Below are positions 1 to 8,729 of a stretch of DNA of 64,000 nt, piece after piece. Numbering within the stretch: position 1 is the first letter of the stretch; each line of letters begins with the position of its first letter. The stretch comes from RUG12461 sp045661345 (lineage in GTDB: Bacteria; Bacillota; Clostridia; Lachnospirales; Lachnospiraceae): NCBI GenBank assembly GCA_045661345.1, contig JAZRFM010000034.1:47408-111407 (forward strand), in the 5' to 3' direction. The notes under the pieces were generated by a model. It was not told the DNA's origin. It saw only the letters and a list, made by a program, of their open reading frames with translations, and ran no database searches. The position numbers and the translations under genes were made by a program.

Positions 1-49
1 CATTCGCTTGACGTGTGAAAGGTCGCAGGTTCGAGCCCTGTACTTTCCA
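1..49 (+). tRNA. tRNA-Val (GAC), 3' part only
   Basis: The 3' two thirds of a tRNA; the 5' end lies outside the window. Visible parts are the anticodon stem (3-7 with 15-19), a 7-base loop with anticodon GAC at 10-12, a 5-base variable region, a T arm (25-29 with 37-41, loop TTCGAGC), the 3' acceptor strand 42-48 and discriminator A at 49. CCA is not encoded. GAC reads the valine codons GUC and GUU. The acceptor and D arm cannot be checked. Confidence 0.88.
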
Positions 50-58
50 GAGAAAGAA

Positions 59-90
59 AACAGCCATACTTTTCATGGCTGTTTTTTTTT
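59..90 (+). terminator. Rho-independent terminator of the tRNA gene
   Basis: A perfect 9-bp stem (59-67 with 75-83) closes a 7-base loop and is followed by an unbroken run of T to position 90. It lies 10 bases after the tRNA and ends transcription before the phosphatase genes. Confidence 0.92.
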
Positions 91-116
91 GTACGCGGCC
101 GGATCTTTTGGTGACG

Positions 117-1994
117 ATGATGAGAAAGAATCATGACTATGGAAATGCCAAACAAAAGATAGGGACGATTGTCTCGGGGCGTCTGGTGGCACTGCTTCTG
201 GTTTCCTTTGCCATCGCGAGCTCGGTCGGTCTGGCCATTCAAAATGCCGTACAGTATCGTCAATCCTTCACGCTGATTCAGGAGTACTTCGACAGCTTCT
301 TTTCCGCATGGAATTTGGACGCATCGATCCGGGATGCGGAAACAGAGTGGAAGGAAGTCAACGTGGTGTCCGCCTGGGAGGAACGCTATCAGGATGACGG
401 ACTTTTGCAGAGATTTGTGACAGCGAATCCTGAACGGGTGTCCGATCTGAGCTATGTGGATGAGAATGGGATCGTGACCCATTCCTCCGATCCCGCTATG
501 ATCGGTGTTGACCTTCACAGCAGCGATCATACAGCTGCATTCTTACGTCTGCTGGATGATGCGGACTTTCTTGCAGACCCTATGTATCCGAATCCTTTTC
601 GGGAAGATCCGACCCTGGACAAGATCTATATTGGCTTTGCATTCCCGGATCATCATGGAATACTGCTGAAAGGAATGTCAGAAGAAATATGGAACAAACG
701 GCTCATCGAGGGTGTCACAGATTCCATTGAGCACACAAGGATCGGCGTGAGCGGCTATCTTGTCGTGCTGACACCTGATTACCATGTGTGTGCAGCTTCC
801 TATACCGCCGATATAGAGGGGGAGAGTCTTTTTGAAAGGACAGATCTTCTTCCGCAAAATGAGGGTGTGACCAAAGAAACACATACTGACTATAATGGAG
901 AAAAATGCTATGTGTCCGCCGTCAAAACTCCTGATTTCTATCTGGTCGGTGTCTATCCGCAGGAGGAAGCGCATGCGCTCAGAAAGATGGAAAACGCTCT
1001 GTTTGTGGTTCTCTTCCTCATTATCTTTACGCTCCTTTTTATCTCAATCTCCATTCTTGTCAAATATCTGATCTTAAAACAGGTTGAAGGAATCCATGCG
1101 TCACTGAACAGGATCAGGGACGGAAATCTTTCCGAAAAAGTAAACGTGGGTGGGTCTGTGGAGTTTGAGGGACTTTCTTCCGGTATCAATGACATGGTGG
1201 AAAATCTGACAGACAGAATCGAACAGGAGAAACAGCAGCTTGCGGCAAAACTGGAAAACGCCAGAAGGATCCAGGAATCAGCCGTCCCCCAGGTCTTCCC
1301 GGAGCAGGCATCCTTTGGATTGTTTGCCTGTATGGATCCGGCGGAAGCCGTAGGCGGGGATTTTTATGACTTTTATCTTCCGAGACATGACGTACTGGCG
1401 TTTGCCATTGCGGATGTATCAGGAATTGGCATGCCGGCGGCGCTTTACATGATGCGGGCCAGGACACTGATCAAAACCTATGCCGAACAGGGCATTCCGG
1501 TGGAAAAGGTGGTAAAGGAAACAAGCAGGAAGCTTTGTGAGGATGCATTTGAGGATATGACAGTCTCTGCATGGGTCGGATTTCTCGAGCTGGCGAGCGG
1601 AAAGATCAGCTTCGTCAATGCAGGTCACCCGCATCCGATTCTGATCAGCGGCGATGTATCCTATGTGCAGGAAGAGAGAGATATGGTCATGGGCAGGGAT
1701 CCTGATGCGGATTACGTAAAACGGGAGCTCACGCTGAAAACCGGAGATGCTATTTTCCTTTATTCTTCGGGGACGATTGGAGCGTTGGATCATAACGGAA
1801 ACGTTTATGGGGAAGAACGGCTTCTGAAGGTGGTTCGCAAAAAAGCGGAAGAGACAGATGCATTTGCCGGCAATGCATGTTGTGAGGCAGGATGCATGGC
1901 TGTTATGGAGGATATCAAACACTTTTCTGCCGGCGTGGAACAGCAGGATGACATCACCATGATGTGGATCAGATATCGGGGAAACACCGAATGA
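117..1994 (+). CDS. Membrane-anchored SpoIIE/RsbU-type phosphatase with a degenerate active site
   Basis: A 625-residue sensor of the PP2C/SpoIIE family. Order: membrane segment (about 18-40), extracytoplasmic dCache-like domain (about 45-285), second membrane segment (about 293-317), HAMP linker (about 318-370), and cytoplasmic SpoIIE domain (about 378-620). Family members dephosphorylate anti-sigma-factor antagonists. VGGDFYD (Asp 415), DVSG (Asp 433) and the terminal DDITM are present. The usual YTDGVTE motif reads YSSGTIG: the metal-binding Asp is Ser 551, the Glu is Gly 555, and the Lys of DVSGKG is Ile 437. The intact downstream paralogue shows what was lost, so this copy may be a weak enzyme or a pure sensor. 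The frame is open back into the tRNA, but ATG 117 or 120 (or GTG 111) is the likely start; no strong ribosome site is visible. Confidence 0.85.
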   Translation: MMRKNHDYGNAKQKIGTIVSGRLVALLLVSFAIASSVGLAIQNAVQYRQSFTLIQEYFDSFFSAWNLDASIRDAETEWKEVNVVSAWEERYQDDGLLQRFVTANPERVSDLSYVDENGIVTHSSDPAMIGVDLHSSDHTAAFLRLLDDADFLADPMYPNPFREDPTLDKIYIGFAFPDHHGILLKGMSEEIWNKRLIEGVTDSIEHTRIGVSGYLVVLTPDYHVCAASYTADIEGESLFERTDLLPQNEGVTKETHTDYNGEKCYVSAVKTPDFYLVGVYPQEEAHALRKMENALFVVLFLIIFTLLFISISILVKYLILKQVEGIHASLNRIRDGNLSEKVNVGGSVEFEGLSSGINDMVENLTDRIEQEKQQLAAKLENARRIQESAVPQVFPEQASFGLFACMDPAEAVGGDFYDFYLPRHDVLAFAIADVSGIGMPAALYMMRARTLIKTYAEQGIPVEKVVKETSRKLCEDAFEDMTVSAWVGFLELASGKISFVNAGHPHPILISGDVSYVQEERDMVMGRDPDADYVKRELTLKTGDAIFLYSSGTIGALDHNGNVYGEERLLKVVRKKAEETDAFAGNACCEAGCMAVMEDIKHFSAGVEQQDDITMMWIRYRGNTE

Positions 1995-2004
1995 AGGATC
2001 TGAT

Positions 2005-3894
2005 ATGAGGGAGAATGGCAACAAACAAAAACTGAGTACCATCATGCGCAGATCGCTGAATTTCATGATGATCATTGTGATCGTCATTGCAACGGTGATC
2101 AATCTGCTGCTGCAGAACCAGATGCAGACCAGACACTCCTATGCCATGATTGACCAGTATCTTCTGGACTATGTGGATAATCTCGACTATGAACCGGAGA
2201 TCATGCGGTACTTTGACCGTTGGATGGAGGACGCGATTGATGGAGAGAACACCCCAGGCAAGGAAGCCTTCTTTGATAATGAAAGGCTGCAAGGGGTCAG
2301 CGAATCGAATCATGCGCTTTTATCCGAGATCAGCATCGTGGATCAGGACGGGAACGTGGCTTATTCATCAAATCCCGGGTTGATCGGTTCCGACTTACAT
2401 AGAGACGGTCACCTGTCAGACTTTTTGTGCCTGCTTGATTCTGCGGATGAATACGCGGATCAGATTTATCCGGCGCCTTATGATGAGACGACGGATATGG
2501 TTTATATCGGAAGAGCCTTTCGGGACAAAACAGGATTTGTGCTCTTCGGGTTGAACGAAGAGGCTTACCGGAATTGGCGGGATCATGAGATCCAAGCGGC
2601 TACCCGGTTTACCAGGATCGGCACAACCGGGTATCTCATCAACTGCAATCTGGACAAGAGCATCAACTCTGTTACCTATAACAAGGAGGGGGTGTACGGG
2701 GAATATCTTCCGGAAAATATCCCGCTTCCGGAACAAACGGGCGTAACGCAAAGATCCGTCATCGTGCTCGACGGAGAAAAATGCTATGTGTCTTCCATGA
2801 AGGAGCCGGATTATTATATTATCGGTGTCTATCCTGTCAATGAAGCGGATCAGTTCAGGGTGCAAAACAATATCATTGTCGTCATTCTCTTTCTGGGGGT
2901 TCTGACTGCCTTTTTTACTTTGCTGTTTCTGATGCTGAAAAGAATTGTTTTGAAGGAAGTGGAGAGGACGCATGAAGGGCTGAAACGCATCACGGACGGG
3001 GATCTGGATACGAAGGTGGATGCCGGCGGATCCAGAGAATTTGTAGAGCTCTCCAAGGGCATCAATGAAACTGTGGACAAATTAAAGGAGCTCATACGGA
3101 AGGAAAAGGAGAGTGCGGAGATCGAACTCGAAAACGCCAGGAGTATTCAGACCTCCGCTGTTCCGGGTACCTTTCCGGCCTTCCCGGAACATCAGGAGTT
3201 TGGTATCTTTGCCTCTATGGATACGGCTGAGGCTGTAGGGGGCGACTTCTATGATTTCTTTCTAAAGGATGAGGATACGCTGGTGATTGTGATGGCGGAT
3301 GTATCCGGCAAGGGGATGCCGGCAGCGCTTTACATGATGAGAGCAAAAACGCTGATCAGAACCTACGCGGAGCAGGGGATGCCGGTAGAAAAAGTGGCGG
3401 AGATGGCGAATCAGAAGCTCTGTGAAGACGATGCCGCCGCAATGTTTGTGACGGCGTGGATCGGATTTTTGCATCTGAATACGGGCAAGCTGGAATTCAT
3501 TCATGCAGGACATACCTATCCTGTTCTTGTGCGCAAGCCGGGGACGGAGCGGGAAGCGACGGAGCAGGATGTTTTCCTGGTGGAAAAGGAGATTGATATG
3601 GTGCTGGGCGGCATGGAAGAGATGAGCTATCTGAGACAGGAGATCACCCTGCAGCATGGAGACAGCATCTATCTGTATACGGATGGCGTAACCGAAGCCA
3701 TGGATATGAAGGATCAGACCTATGATGAAGACCGTCTGCTCCGTCTGATCCGGGAGAAAGCAAGTGAACTCCCCAAAAACGACAAAAATGCTTTCTGCAA
3801 AGCGGCCTGTGAGATGGTCTATGATGACGTCAAGCGTTTTTCTGCCGGCGCCATGCAGCATGACGATATCACCATGATGTGGGTGGAGTACTGA
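2005..3894 (+). CDS. Membrane-anchored SpoIIE/RsbU-type serine phosphatase with sensor domain
   Basis: A 629-residue paralogue of the preceding gene, 10 bases downstream and probably cotranscribed. It has the same layout: membrane segments near residues 15-37 and 288-313, a dCache-like extracytoplasmic domain between them, a HAMP linker and a C-terminal SpoIIE domain. All metal-binding motifs are intact: VGGDFYD near 408-416, DVSGKGMPAALYMM, YTDGVTEA with Asp 560, and DDITMMW with Asp 621. It should be an active PP2C-type phosphatase acting on a phosphorylated STAS-type antagonist or similar partner in response to an external signal. No STAS or RsbW-like kinase is encoded in the window, so the partner is elsewhere. 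The gene ends 9 bases before the end of the convergent CLC gene. Confidence 0.93.
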   Translation: MRENGNKQKLSTIMRRSLNFMMIIVIVIATVINLLLQNQMQTRHSYAMIDQYLLDYVDNLDYEPEIMRYFDRWMEDAIDGENTPGKEAFFDNERLQGVSESNHALLSEISIVDQDGNVAYSSNPGLIGSDLHRDGHLSDFLCLLDSADEYADQIYPAPYDETTDMVYIGRAFRDKTGFVLFGLNEEAYRNWRDHEIQAATRFTRIGTTGYLINCNLDKSINSVTYNKEGVYGEYLPENIPLPEQTGVTQRSVIVLDGEKCYVSSMKEPDYYIIGVYPVNEADQFRVQNNIIVVILFLGVLTAFFTLLFLMLKRIVLKEVERTHEGLKRITDGDLDTKVDAGGSREFVELSKGINETVDKLKELIRKEKESAEIELENARSIQTSAVPGTFPAFPEHQEFGIFASMDTAEAVGGDFYDFFLKDEDTLVIVMADVSGKGMPAALYMMRAKTLIRTYAEQGMPVEKVAEMANQKLCEDDAAAMFVTAWIGFLHLNTGKLEFIHAGHTYPVLVRKPGTEREATEQDVFLVEKEIDMVLGGMEEMSYLRQEITLQHGDSIYLYTDGVTEAMDMKDQTYDEDRLLRLIREKASELPKNDKNAFCKAACEMVYDDVKRFSAGAMQHDDITMMWVEY

Positions 3895-3903
3895 CAGAGC
3901 TCC

Positions 3904-5166
3904 TTAATGGGTGTGTTTATTGATGTAGTTGGTCTTGTACTTGGAATAGATGATCTTCTGACTGCGGTACAGCCCGTAATAGCCTGAAAGCATATAGGAA
4001 AGTGCGACAGAGATCAGGAAATAGGGCATGGCAGAGAAGCCGAACAGCTCAAAACTGATCAGGAGCGAAGTGATGGGGCAGTTGGTAACGCCGCAAAAAA
4101 CGGAGGTCATGCCGACAGCAGCGCAGAGACCGGTATCAAACCCCGTGAGATACGAGAATAAAAAGCCGAAGCCGGCGCCGATGGATAAGGAAGGGAGAAT
4201 TTCCCCGCCTTTGAAGCCGGCGCCGATGGTTATGACGGTAAAGAGAAGCTTCAGCACGAAGTCGTAAGGATAAGCATTTCCGTGAAACGCATCCTCCATC
4301 AGGTTGATTCCGGCACCGTTATAGCGCTGGTTTCCCGCAAGAAGGGTAAGAAGGAGAAGAACTCCGCTGCCAACGAGTATACGCAGGTACGGGTTTTTGA
4401 AAAAACGTTCAAAGAGAGCTTCCGACCGGTGAAGCGCAATACAAAAGAGGACGCTGAGAAAGGCACAGAGTACGGCTAGCGCGCTGATGATCAGAGCTGT
4501 CTTTACAGAAAAGGCAGGGAAGCCGGAGAGCGCGAGTTTCTCTCCGGGGAACCCGAAAAAGACGGAAATCCCATGCGCGATCAAAGCGGCAATAACGGAG
4601 GGCAGCAACGCGGAATAATGCATGATGCCTACGGAGACGACCTCCATGGAAAAGACTGCCGCTGCCAGAGGCGTGCCGAAAATGGACGAAAAAGCTGCGC
4701 TCATGCCGCACATGATCATCACATGCTGATCTTTCTCATCGAGTTTGAAAAGCTTGCCGAGACTTCCGCCGACGCTGCCGCCCAGCTGCAGCGCTGCGCC
4801 CTCGCGCCCGGCGGAACCGCCCACCAGCTGTGTGACCAGCGTGGAGATAAAAATGGAGGGCGCCATTCTAAGGGGCACCCGTTCGCCGGAATGAATCGCG
4901 GAAATGACCAGATTGGTGCCGGTGTCGTTTTCGTCACGCAAAACGCGGTAAAGAAATACGATGAGCACGCCCCCCACCGGCAGGAAAAACAGGATCCATG
5001 GGAGGGCGGCACGGGCGCCGGTGACGGCTTGCAGACAAAAGCAAAAAAGAGTGCTGATGCCGCCGATGATCAGTCCCGAAAAGACAGCGAACAGGATCCA
5101 CCGGAAGGAGATCCAGATCCGCTTGAGTCTGCGCACTTCTTTTTCCTTAAGCTCTTTTTTTGTCAT
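3904..5166 (-). CDS. CLC-family anion/proton antiporter
   Basis: A 420-residue polytopic membrane protein of the CLC family. The family signatures are GGSAGREGA (116-124, gating Glu 122), the AAAFSS-like helix start, and GAGFKGGEILPSLSIG near the third signature. The first anion-binding motif is GTNLVI (83-88) rather than the GSGIP of chloride-type CLCs, and it is followed by VPLRMAP. In my recollection this resembles the fluoride-exporting CLC-F clade, so the transported ion is uncertain; no fluoride riboswitch precedes it. Its start overlaps the stop of the upstream glucosidase as ATGA, so it is translationally coupled as the last gene of that leftward operon. There is no CBS domain. Confidence 0.9.
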   Translation of the reverse strand: MTKKELKEKEVRRLKRIWISFRWILFAVFSGLIIGGISTLFCFCLQAVTGARAALPWILFFLPVGGVLIVFLYRVLRDENDTGTNLVISAIHSGERVPLRMAPSIFISTLVTQLVGGSAGREGAALQLGGSVGGSLGKLFKLDEKDQHVMIMCGMSAAFSSIFGTPLAAAVFSMEVVSVGIMHYSALLPSVIAALIAHGISVFFGFPGEKLALSGFPAFSVKTALIISALAVLCAFLSVLFCIALHRSEALFERFFKNPYLRILVGSGVLLLLTLLAGNQRYNGAGINLMEDAFHGNAYPYDFVLKLLFTVITIGAGFKGGEILPSLSIGAGFGFLFSYLTGFDTGLCAAVGMTSVFCGVTNCPITSLLISFELFGFSAMPYFLISVALSYMLSGYYGLYRSQKIIYSKYKTNYINKHTH

Positions 5167-6842
5167 TCAGAAAGCTCCAACACGATGGACTGATAGCCGC
5201 CGAGCAGGATTTCATTATTCTGAATCGCTGCGTCGGGGAGGTTGTTTAATACGACAGCTTTCACCGGCTTCGGCAGCGGTACCATGCATTGCGCATTCTG
5301 GAAGTTGGAGAGAATGAGCAGGCTATGGGTTTCTCCCTGACGGAGATAAGCGATGAGATTCTTCTTTTCGGGAAGATAGGGGATCAGATCGCCGTAAACC
5401 AATGCATCCTTGTACTCCTCACTTTTCCGGAGAGCAGAAAGCTTTTTGTAGTGGGTAAATACCGAGTCGGGATCATCCTGCTCCGCTTCCAGATTGATGG
5501 TCTGATAGTTCGGATTCACGCGGAGCCAGGGCGTACCCTTTGTAAATCCGGCGTTCTCCCTGTCGTTCCACTGGAACGGAGTCCTGGCATTGTCCCGCCC
5601 GTATTTTTCGATGAGATGGAGCGCATCCTTCGGGGAGGTACCTGCATCCAATGCCACCTGGTAGGCGTCAATGGAGCTGATATCATCCACCTCATCCAGA
5701 GAGTTGATCCTGAGGTTCTCCATGCCCAGTTCCTGCCCCTGATAGATCCAGGGAAGACCCTTCAAAAAGAAATACGTGGTGGCAAGGCATTTTTTACTGG
5801 TTACGGACTGATCCCCCTCCGGGATATAGCGGCTGACACCCCGGGGTTCATCGTGGTTTTCGATGATATTACTGATAAACCCGATATCGGCAACCTTTGC
5901 CTGTGTCTCGAAAATCACCTTTTTATAATCCTCCGGAGTGATATCCTGATAGGCCTGCCAGCCTTTCTGACTCTGCCCGAAGACCGTACCGGAAAAATCA
6001 TACATGGAAGAGAAGTAGCCGTCATCCCCGATGAAATCCGGCAGCTCCTCCGGTTTTTCATTAAAGACCTCCCCGACGGTAAATGCATGATGCGGCCGGA
6101 AGGTGCGATCACGCATTTCTGTCAGAAACTCACCGACTCCCGTGGCTTCGTGCAGCTGGTGATGGACGGAGCAGAGCCCGTCATCGCGATCCGGTTCATA
6201 GTCTCTGAAGGGCAGTGCTTTCTTGATATTAATGATGGCGTCCAGACGGAATCCGTCCAGCCCTTTATCCAGCCACCAGTTGATCATATCATATACCTCT
6301 TCTCTGAGCTCGGGGTTTTCCCAATTCAGATCGGGCTGTTTTTTGTGGAAAACGTGGAGATATACCTTATCATCGTGACCGGGAAGCTTGTCCCAGACGG
6401 GACCTCCGAAGTAGGAACGCCAGTTGCAGGGGAGATCCTCCCCTTCGTTGACATCTGCGAGATAAAAAAACCTTCCGTATTTTCCGTCCGGATCGGCACA
6501 GGCTTTGCGGAACCACTCATGCTCATCGGAGCAGTGATTGACCACGAGATCCATCAGAATATACAGATTCCGCTTATGCGCCTCCTCAAGAAGCCGATCC
6601 ATGTCCTCCATGGTACCGAACCGGGGATCGATCTTTCTGTAATCCGCGATATCATACCCCTGATCCGCCAGGGGGGAAACATAGATCGGGGAGAGCCAGA
6701 TGATATCCACCCCCAGATCCTTCAGATAATCCAGCTTGCTGATGATGCCGGGGAGATCTCCGATGCCGTCACCGTTGCTGTCGCAGAAGCTTTTCGGATA
6801 GATCTGATACGCGGTCATTTCATGCCACCATTGTTTTTTCAT
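5163..6842 (-). CDS. GH13 alpha-glucosidase (oligo-1,6-glucosidase type)
   Basis: A 559-residue cytoplasmic enzyme of GH13 subfamily 31 type, without a signal peptide. It should release glucose from the non-reducing end of isomalto- or malto-oligosaccharides or related alpha-glucosides. The N-terminal YQIYPKSFCDSNGDGIGDL is typical. The catalytic residues are visible: nucleophile Asp 201 in DGFRLDAI, acid Glu 258 in TVGEV, and Asp 331 in ENHDEPR. A short beta domain closes the C terminus. The ribosome site AAGGAG lies 10 bases before the ATG. It is the second gene of the leftward operon, 25 bases after a homologous enzyme and overlapping the CLC gene. Exact linkage preference (alpha-1,4, 1,6 or sucrose) cannot be read from sequence alone. 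Confidence 0.93.
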   Translation of the reverse strand: MKKQWWHEMTAYQIYPKSFCDSNGDGIGDLPGIISKLDYLKDLGVDIIWLSPIYVSPLADQGYDIADYRKIDPRFGTMEDMDRLLEEAHKRNLYILMDLVVNHCSDEHEWFRKACADPDGKYGRFFYLADVNEGEDLPCNWRSYFGGPVWDKLPGHDDKVYLHVFHKKQPDLNWENPELREEVYDMINWWLDKGLDGFRLDAIINIKKALPFRDYEPDRDDGLCSVHHQLHEATGVGEFLTEMRDRTFRPHHAFTVGEVFNEKPEELPDFIGDDGYFSSMYDFSGTVFGQSQKGWQAYQDITPEDYKKVIFETQAKVADIGFISNIIENHDEPRGVSRYIPEGDQSVTSKKCLATTYFFLKGLPWIYQGQELGMENLRINSLDEVDDISSIDAYQVALDAGTSPKDALHLIEKYGRDNARTPFQWNDRENAGFTKGTPWLRVNPNYQTINLEAEQDDPDSVFTHYKKLSALRKSEEYKDALVYGDLIPYLPEKKNLIAYLRQGETHSLLILSNFQNAQCMVPLPKPVKAVVLNNLPDAAIQNNEILLGGYQSIVLELSE

Positions 6843-6867
6843 AGGTTGTTCTCCTTGCTATTGACCT

Positions 6868-8541
6868 TTAAACAAGCACTACCCGGGCTTCATAAGGCTG
6901 AAGCGAACCGGGGGTGTGGGTTTCATAGTTGGAGATCAGGTCGGGAGCCGATAAACCGTCGAAGACGGGGCAGGGCTGCGGCTGATCGGTCCAGTTGCAG
7001 GCAACCGTCAGGGTGTGACCGTCGAGAACGCGCTCATAGGCATAGACGGTTTCACTTTCCAGAAAAAGCGGACGGAATCCGCCGTAGACGATGATGGGGT
7101 TCTCATGGCGGAGCCGGATCAGCTTCTGATAATAATGAAAGACGGAATCCGGATCGCGCTGCGCCGCCTGCGCATTGATCTCTTTGTAATTCGGATTCAC
7201 GGGAAACCAAGGGGTTCCGGTTGTGAAGCCGGCTTCCCTGCCGTCATCCCACTGCATGGGCGTACGGGCATTGTCACGTGCCATGGCATCGAAGCATTTG
7301 AGCATTTCTTCGCTGCTGATCATCTGATGATCGGTCACATACTGACGGTAGGCGTTGAGCTCCTCCACATCGGCACAGTCATGGAGGGAGGAGAAGTGCA
7401 TGTTGGTCATACCAAGCTCCTCTCCCTGATAGATGTAGGGCGTTCCCTTCATCATATGGAGCAGGGTGCCGAGCATCTTGGCGGATAACACTCGCCATTC
7501 CGGCGCATCGTTCCCAAAACGGGAAACCACACGGGGCTGGTCGTGATTGTCCCAATAAAGACTGCCCCAGGCACCATCATCGAGACCGGTCTGCCATTTG
7601 TTCATGATCGTACGGATGGTGGTCATACGCGGGTGGGAATAGCCCCATTTCCCGATCACGCCGGATTCCCGGGAAGCAGCATCGGTATGCTCGAACTGGA
7701 AGACCATGTTTAACTCCGTGCCCTCCTCATTCGCATATTTTCTGGCTTCCTCCACCGTGACACGGGGGGTCTCGCCCACTGTCATAATATCATAGCGGGA
7801 GAGGACACGGCGGTTCATTTCCTGCAAAAACTCATGAATGCGGGGACCATTCATGACATAAGGAGACATATCCCCATACAGTCCGTCGCTGAGCTCGCCG
7901 TCCGGGAAGGACTGATCCTTGCTGATCATATTGATGACGTCCATCCGGAAGCCGTCGATGCCTTTTTCGCACCAGAAGGTCATCAGATCATACACCTCGT
8001 CACGGACTTTCGGGTTTTCCCAGTTCAGATCCGCCTGTTTCCTGGTGAAGCAGTGCAGATAATACTGTCCGGCAGTTTCGTCATACTGCCACGCGGAGCC
8101 GGAGAAGCAGGACTGCCAGTTGTTCGGTTCTTTGCCGTCTTTTGCGTCTTTCCAGATATAGTAATCGCGGTAAGGGTTATCCTTGCTCTTCCTGCTTTCG
8201 ATAAACCAGGGATGCTCGTCAGAGGTATGGTTCACTACGAGATCCATCACAATTTTAAGTCCGAGCTGATGTGCTTTCTGCAGCATTACGTCAAAGTCTG
8301 CCATGGTGCCGAATTCATCCATGATATCGCGATAGTCGCTGATGTCGTAGCCATTGTCATCGTTAGGGCTCTTGTAGACCGGAGAGAGCCAGAGCACATC
8401 CACACCGAGTTCCTTCAGATAGGGGAGATGCGCCGTAATCCCGGGAATATCGCCGATTCCGTCACCGTTGCTGTCCGCAAAACTGCGCGGATAAATCTGA
8501 TAAATGACTGCTTCCTTCCACCAGGCCTTTTTTTCCTTCAT
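6868..8541 (-). CDS. GH13 alpha-glucosidase, first gene of the leftward operon
   Basis: A 557-residue GH13 alpha-glucosidase paralogous to the next gene. Catalytic residues are Asp 201 in DGFRMDVI, Glu 257 in TVGET and Asp 334 in DNHDQPR. Having two similar enzymes in one operon suggests different substrate linkages or chain lengths. The frame extends upstream to 8577, but the ATG at 8541 is chosen because AGGAGG precedes it at good spacing and the protein then begins MKEKKAWWKEAVIYQIYPRS, as family members do. It is transcribed from a promoter at about 8578-8605 that carries a palindrome, and lies divergent from a LacI regulator gene, its probable controller. Confidence 0.94.
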   Translation of the reverse strand: MKEKKAWWKEAVIYQIYPRSFADSNGDGIGDIPGITAHLPYLKELGVDVLWLSPVYKSPNDDNGYDISDYRDIMDEFGTMADFDVMLQKAHQLGLKIVMDLVVNHTSDEHPWFIESRKSKDNPYRDYYIWKDAKDGKEPNNWQSCFSGSAWQYDETAGQYYLHCFTRKQADLNWENPKVRDEVYDLMTFWCEKGIDGFRMDVINMISKDQSFPDGELSDGLYGDMSPYVMNGPRIHEFLQEMNRRVLSRYDIMTVGETPRVTVEEARKYANEEGTELNMVFQFEHTDAASRESGVIGKWGYSHPRMTTIRTIMNKWQTGLDDGAWGSLYWDNHDQPRVVSRFGNDAPEWRVLSAKMLGTLLHMMKGTPYIYQGEELGMTNMHFSSLHDCADVEELNAYRQYVTDHQMISSEEMLKCFDAMARDNARTPMQWDDGREAGFTTGTPWFPVNPNYKEINAQAAQRDPDSVFHYYQKLIRLRHENPIIVYGGFRPLFLESETVYAYERVLDGHTLTVACNWTDQPQPCPVFDGLSAPDLISNYETHTPGSLQPYEARVVLV

Positions 8542-8577
8542 GCGAGTCCCTCCTTTAACGGTAAAGTATACCTTCAA

Positions 8578-8605
8578 TTTATAGTACCTTTTCCGGAAAA
8601 GTCAA
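8578..8605 (-). promoter_or_regulatory. Promoter of the glucosidase-CLC operon with palindromic operator candidate
   Basis: On the minus strand, -35 TTGACT (8605-8600) and -10 TATAAA (8583-8578) are separated by 16 bases. A perfect 12-base palindrome, TTTTCCGGAAAA (8589-8600), fills most of the spacer, where a bound repressor would block RNA polymerase. The adjacent divergent LacI regulator is the natural candidate to bind it; that assignment is inference. Confidence 0.72.
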
Positions 8606-8639
8606 CCGGTTTTTTCAAAAAACGGGTATGTCCGAAATA

Positions 8640-8669
8640 GTGACACTGTGCGTAAAGATATGGTATATT
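8640..8669 (+). promoter_or_regulatory. Candidate promoter of the first lacI-type gene
   Basis: -35 GTGACA (8640-8645), 18-base spacer, -10 TATATT (8664-8669), about 60 bases before the regulator start at 8730. It points away from the glucosidase promoter 35 bases to the left, so one bound repressor could affect both. Confidence 0.55.
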
Positions 8670-8729
8670 GAAGAAAAGTTTTGAGCGATTCCGGAAGAGT
8701 CGCCTGCTTGTATAAGGAGATCAGGGAAT

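Noticed and set aside
15..116. Upstream extension of the first phosphatase frame into the tRNA.
   Set aside because: The extension would translate the tRNA and its terminator hairpin; a start at 111-120 is the only sensible choice.
5289..7094. Plus-strand open frame of 601 codons across the two glucosidases.
   Set aside because: Both minus-strand genes show complete GH13 catalytic motifs; the frame runs across their junction and promoterless sequence.
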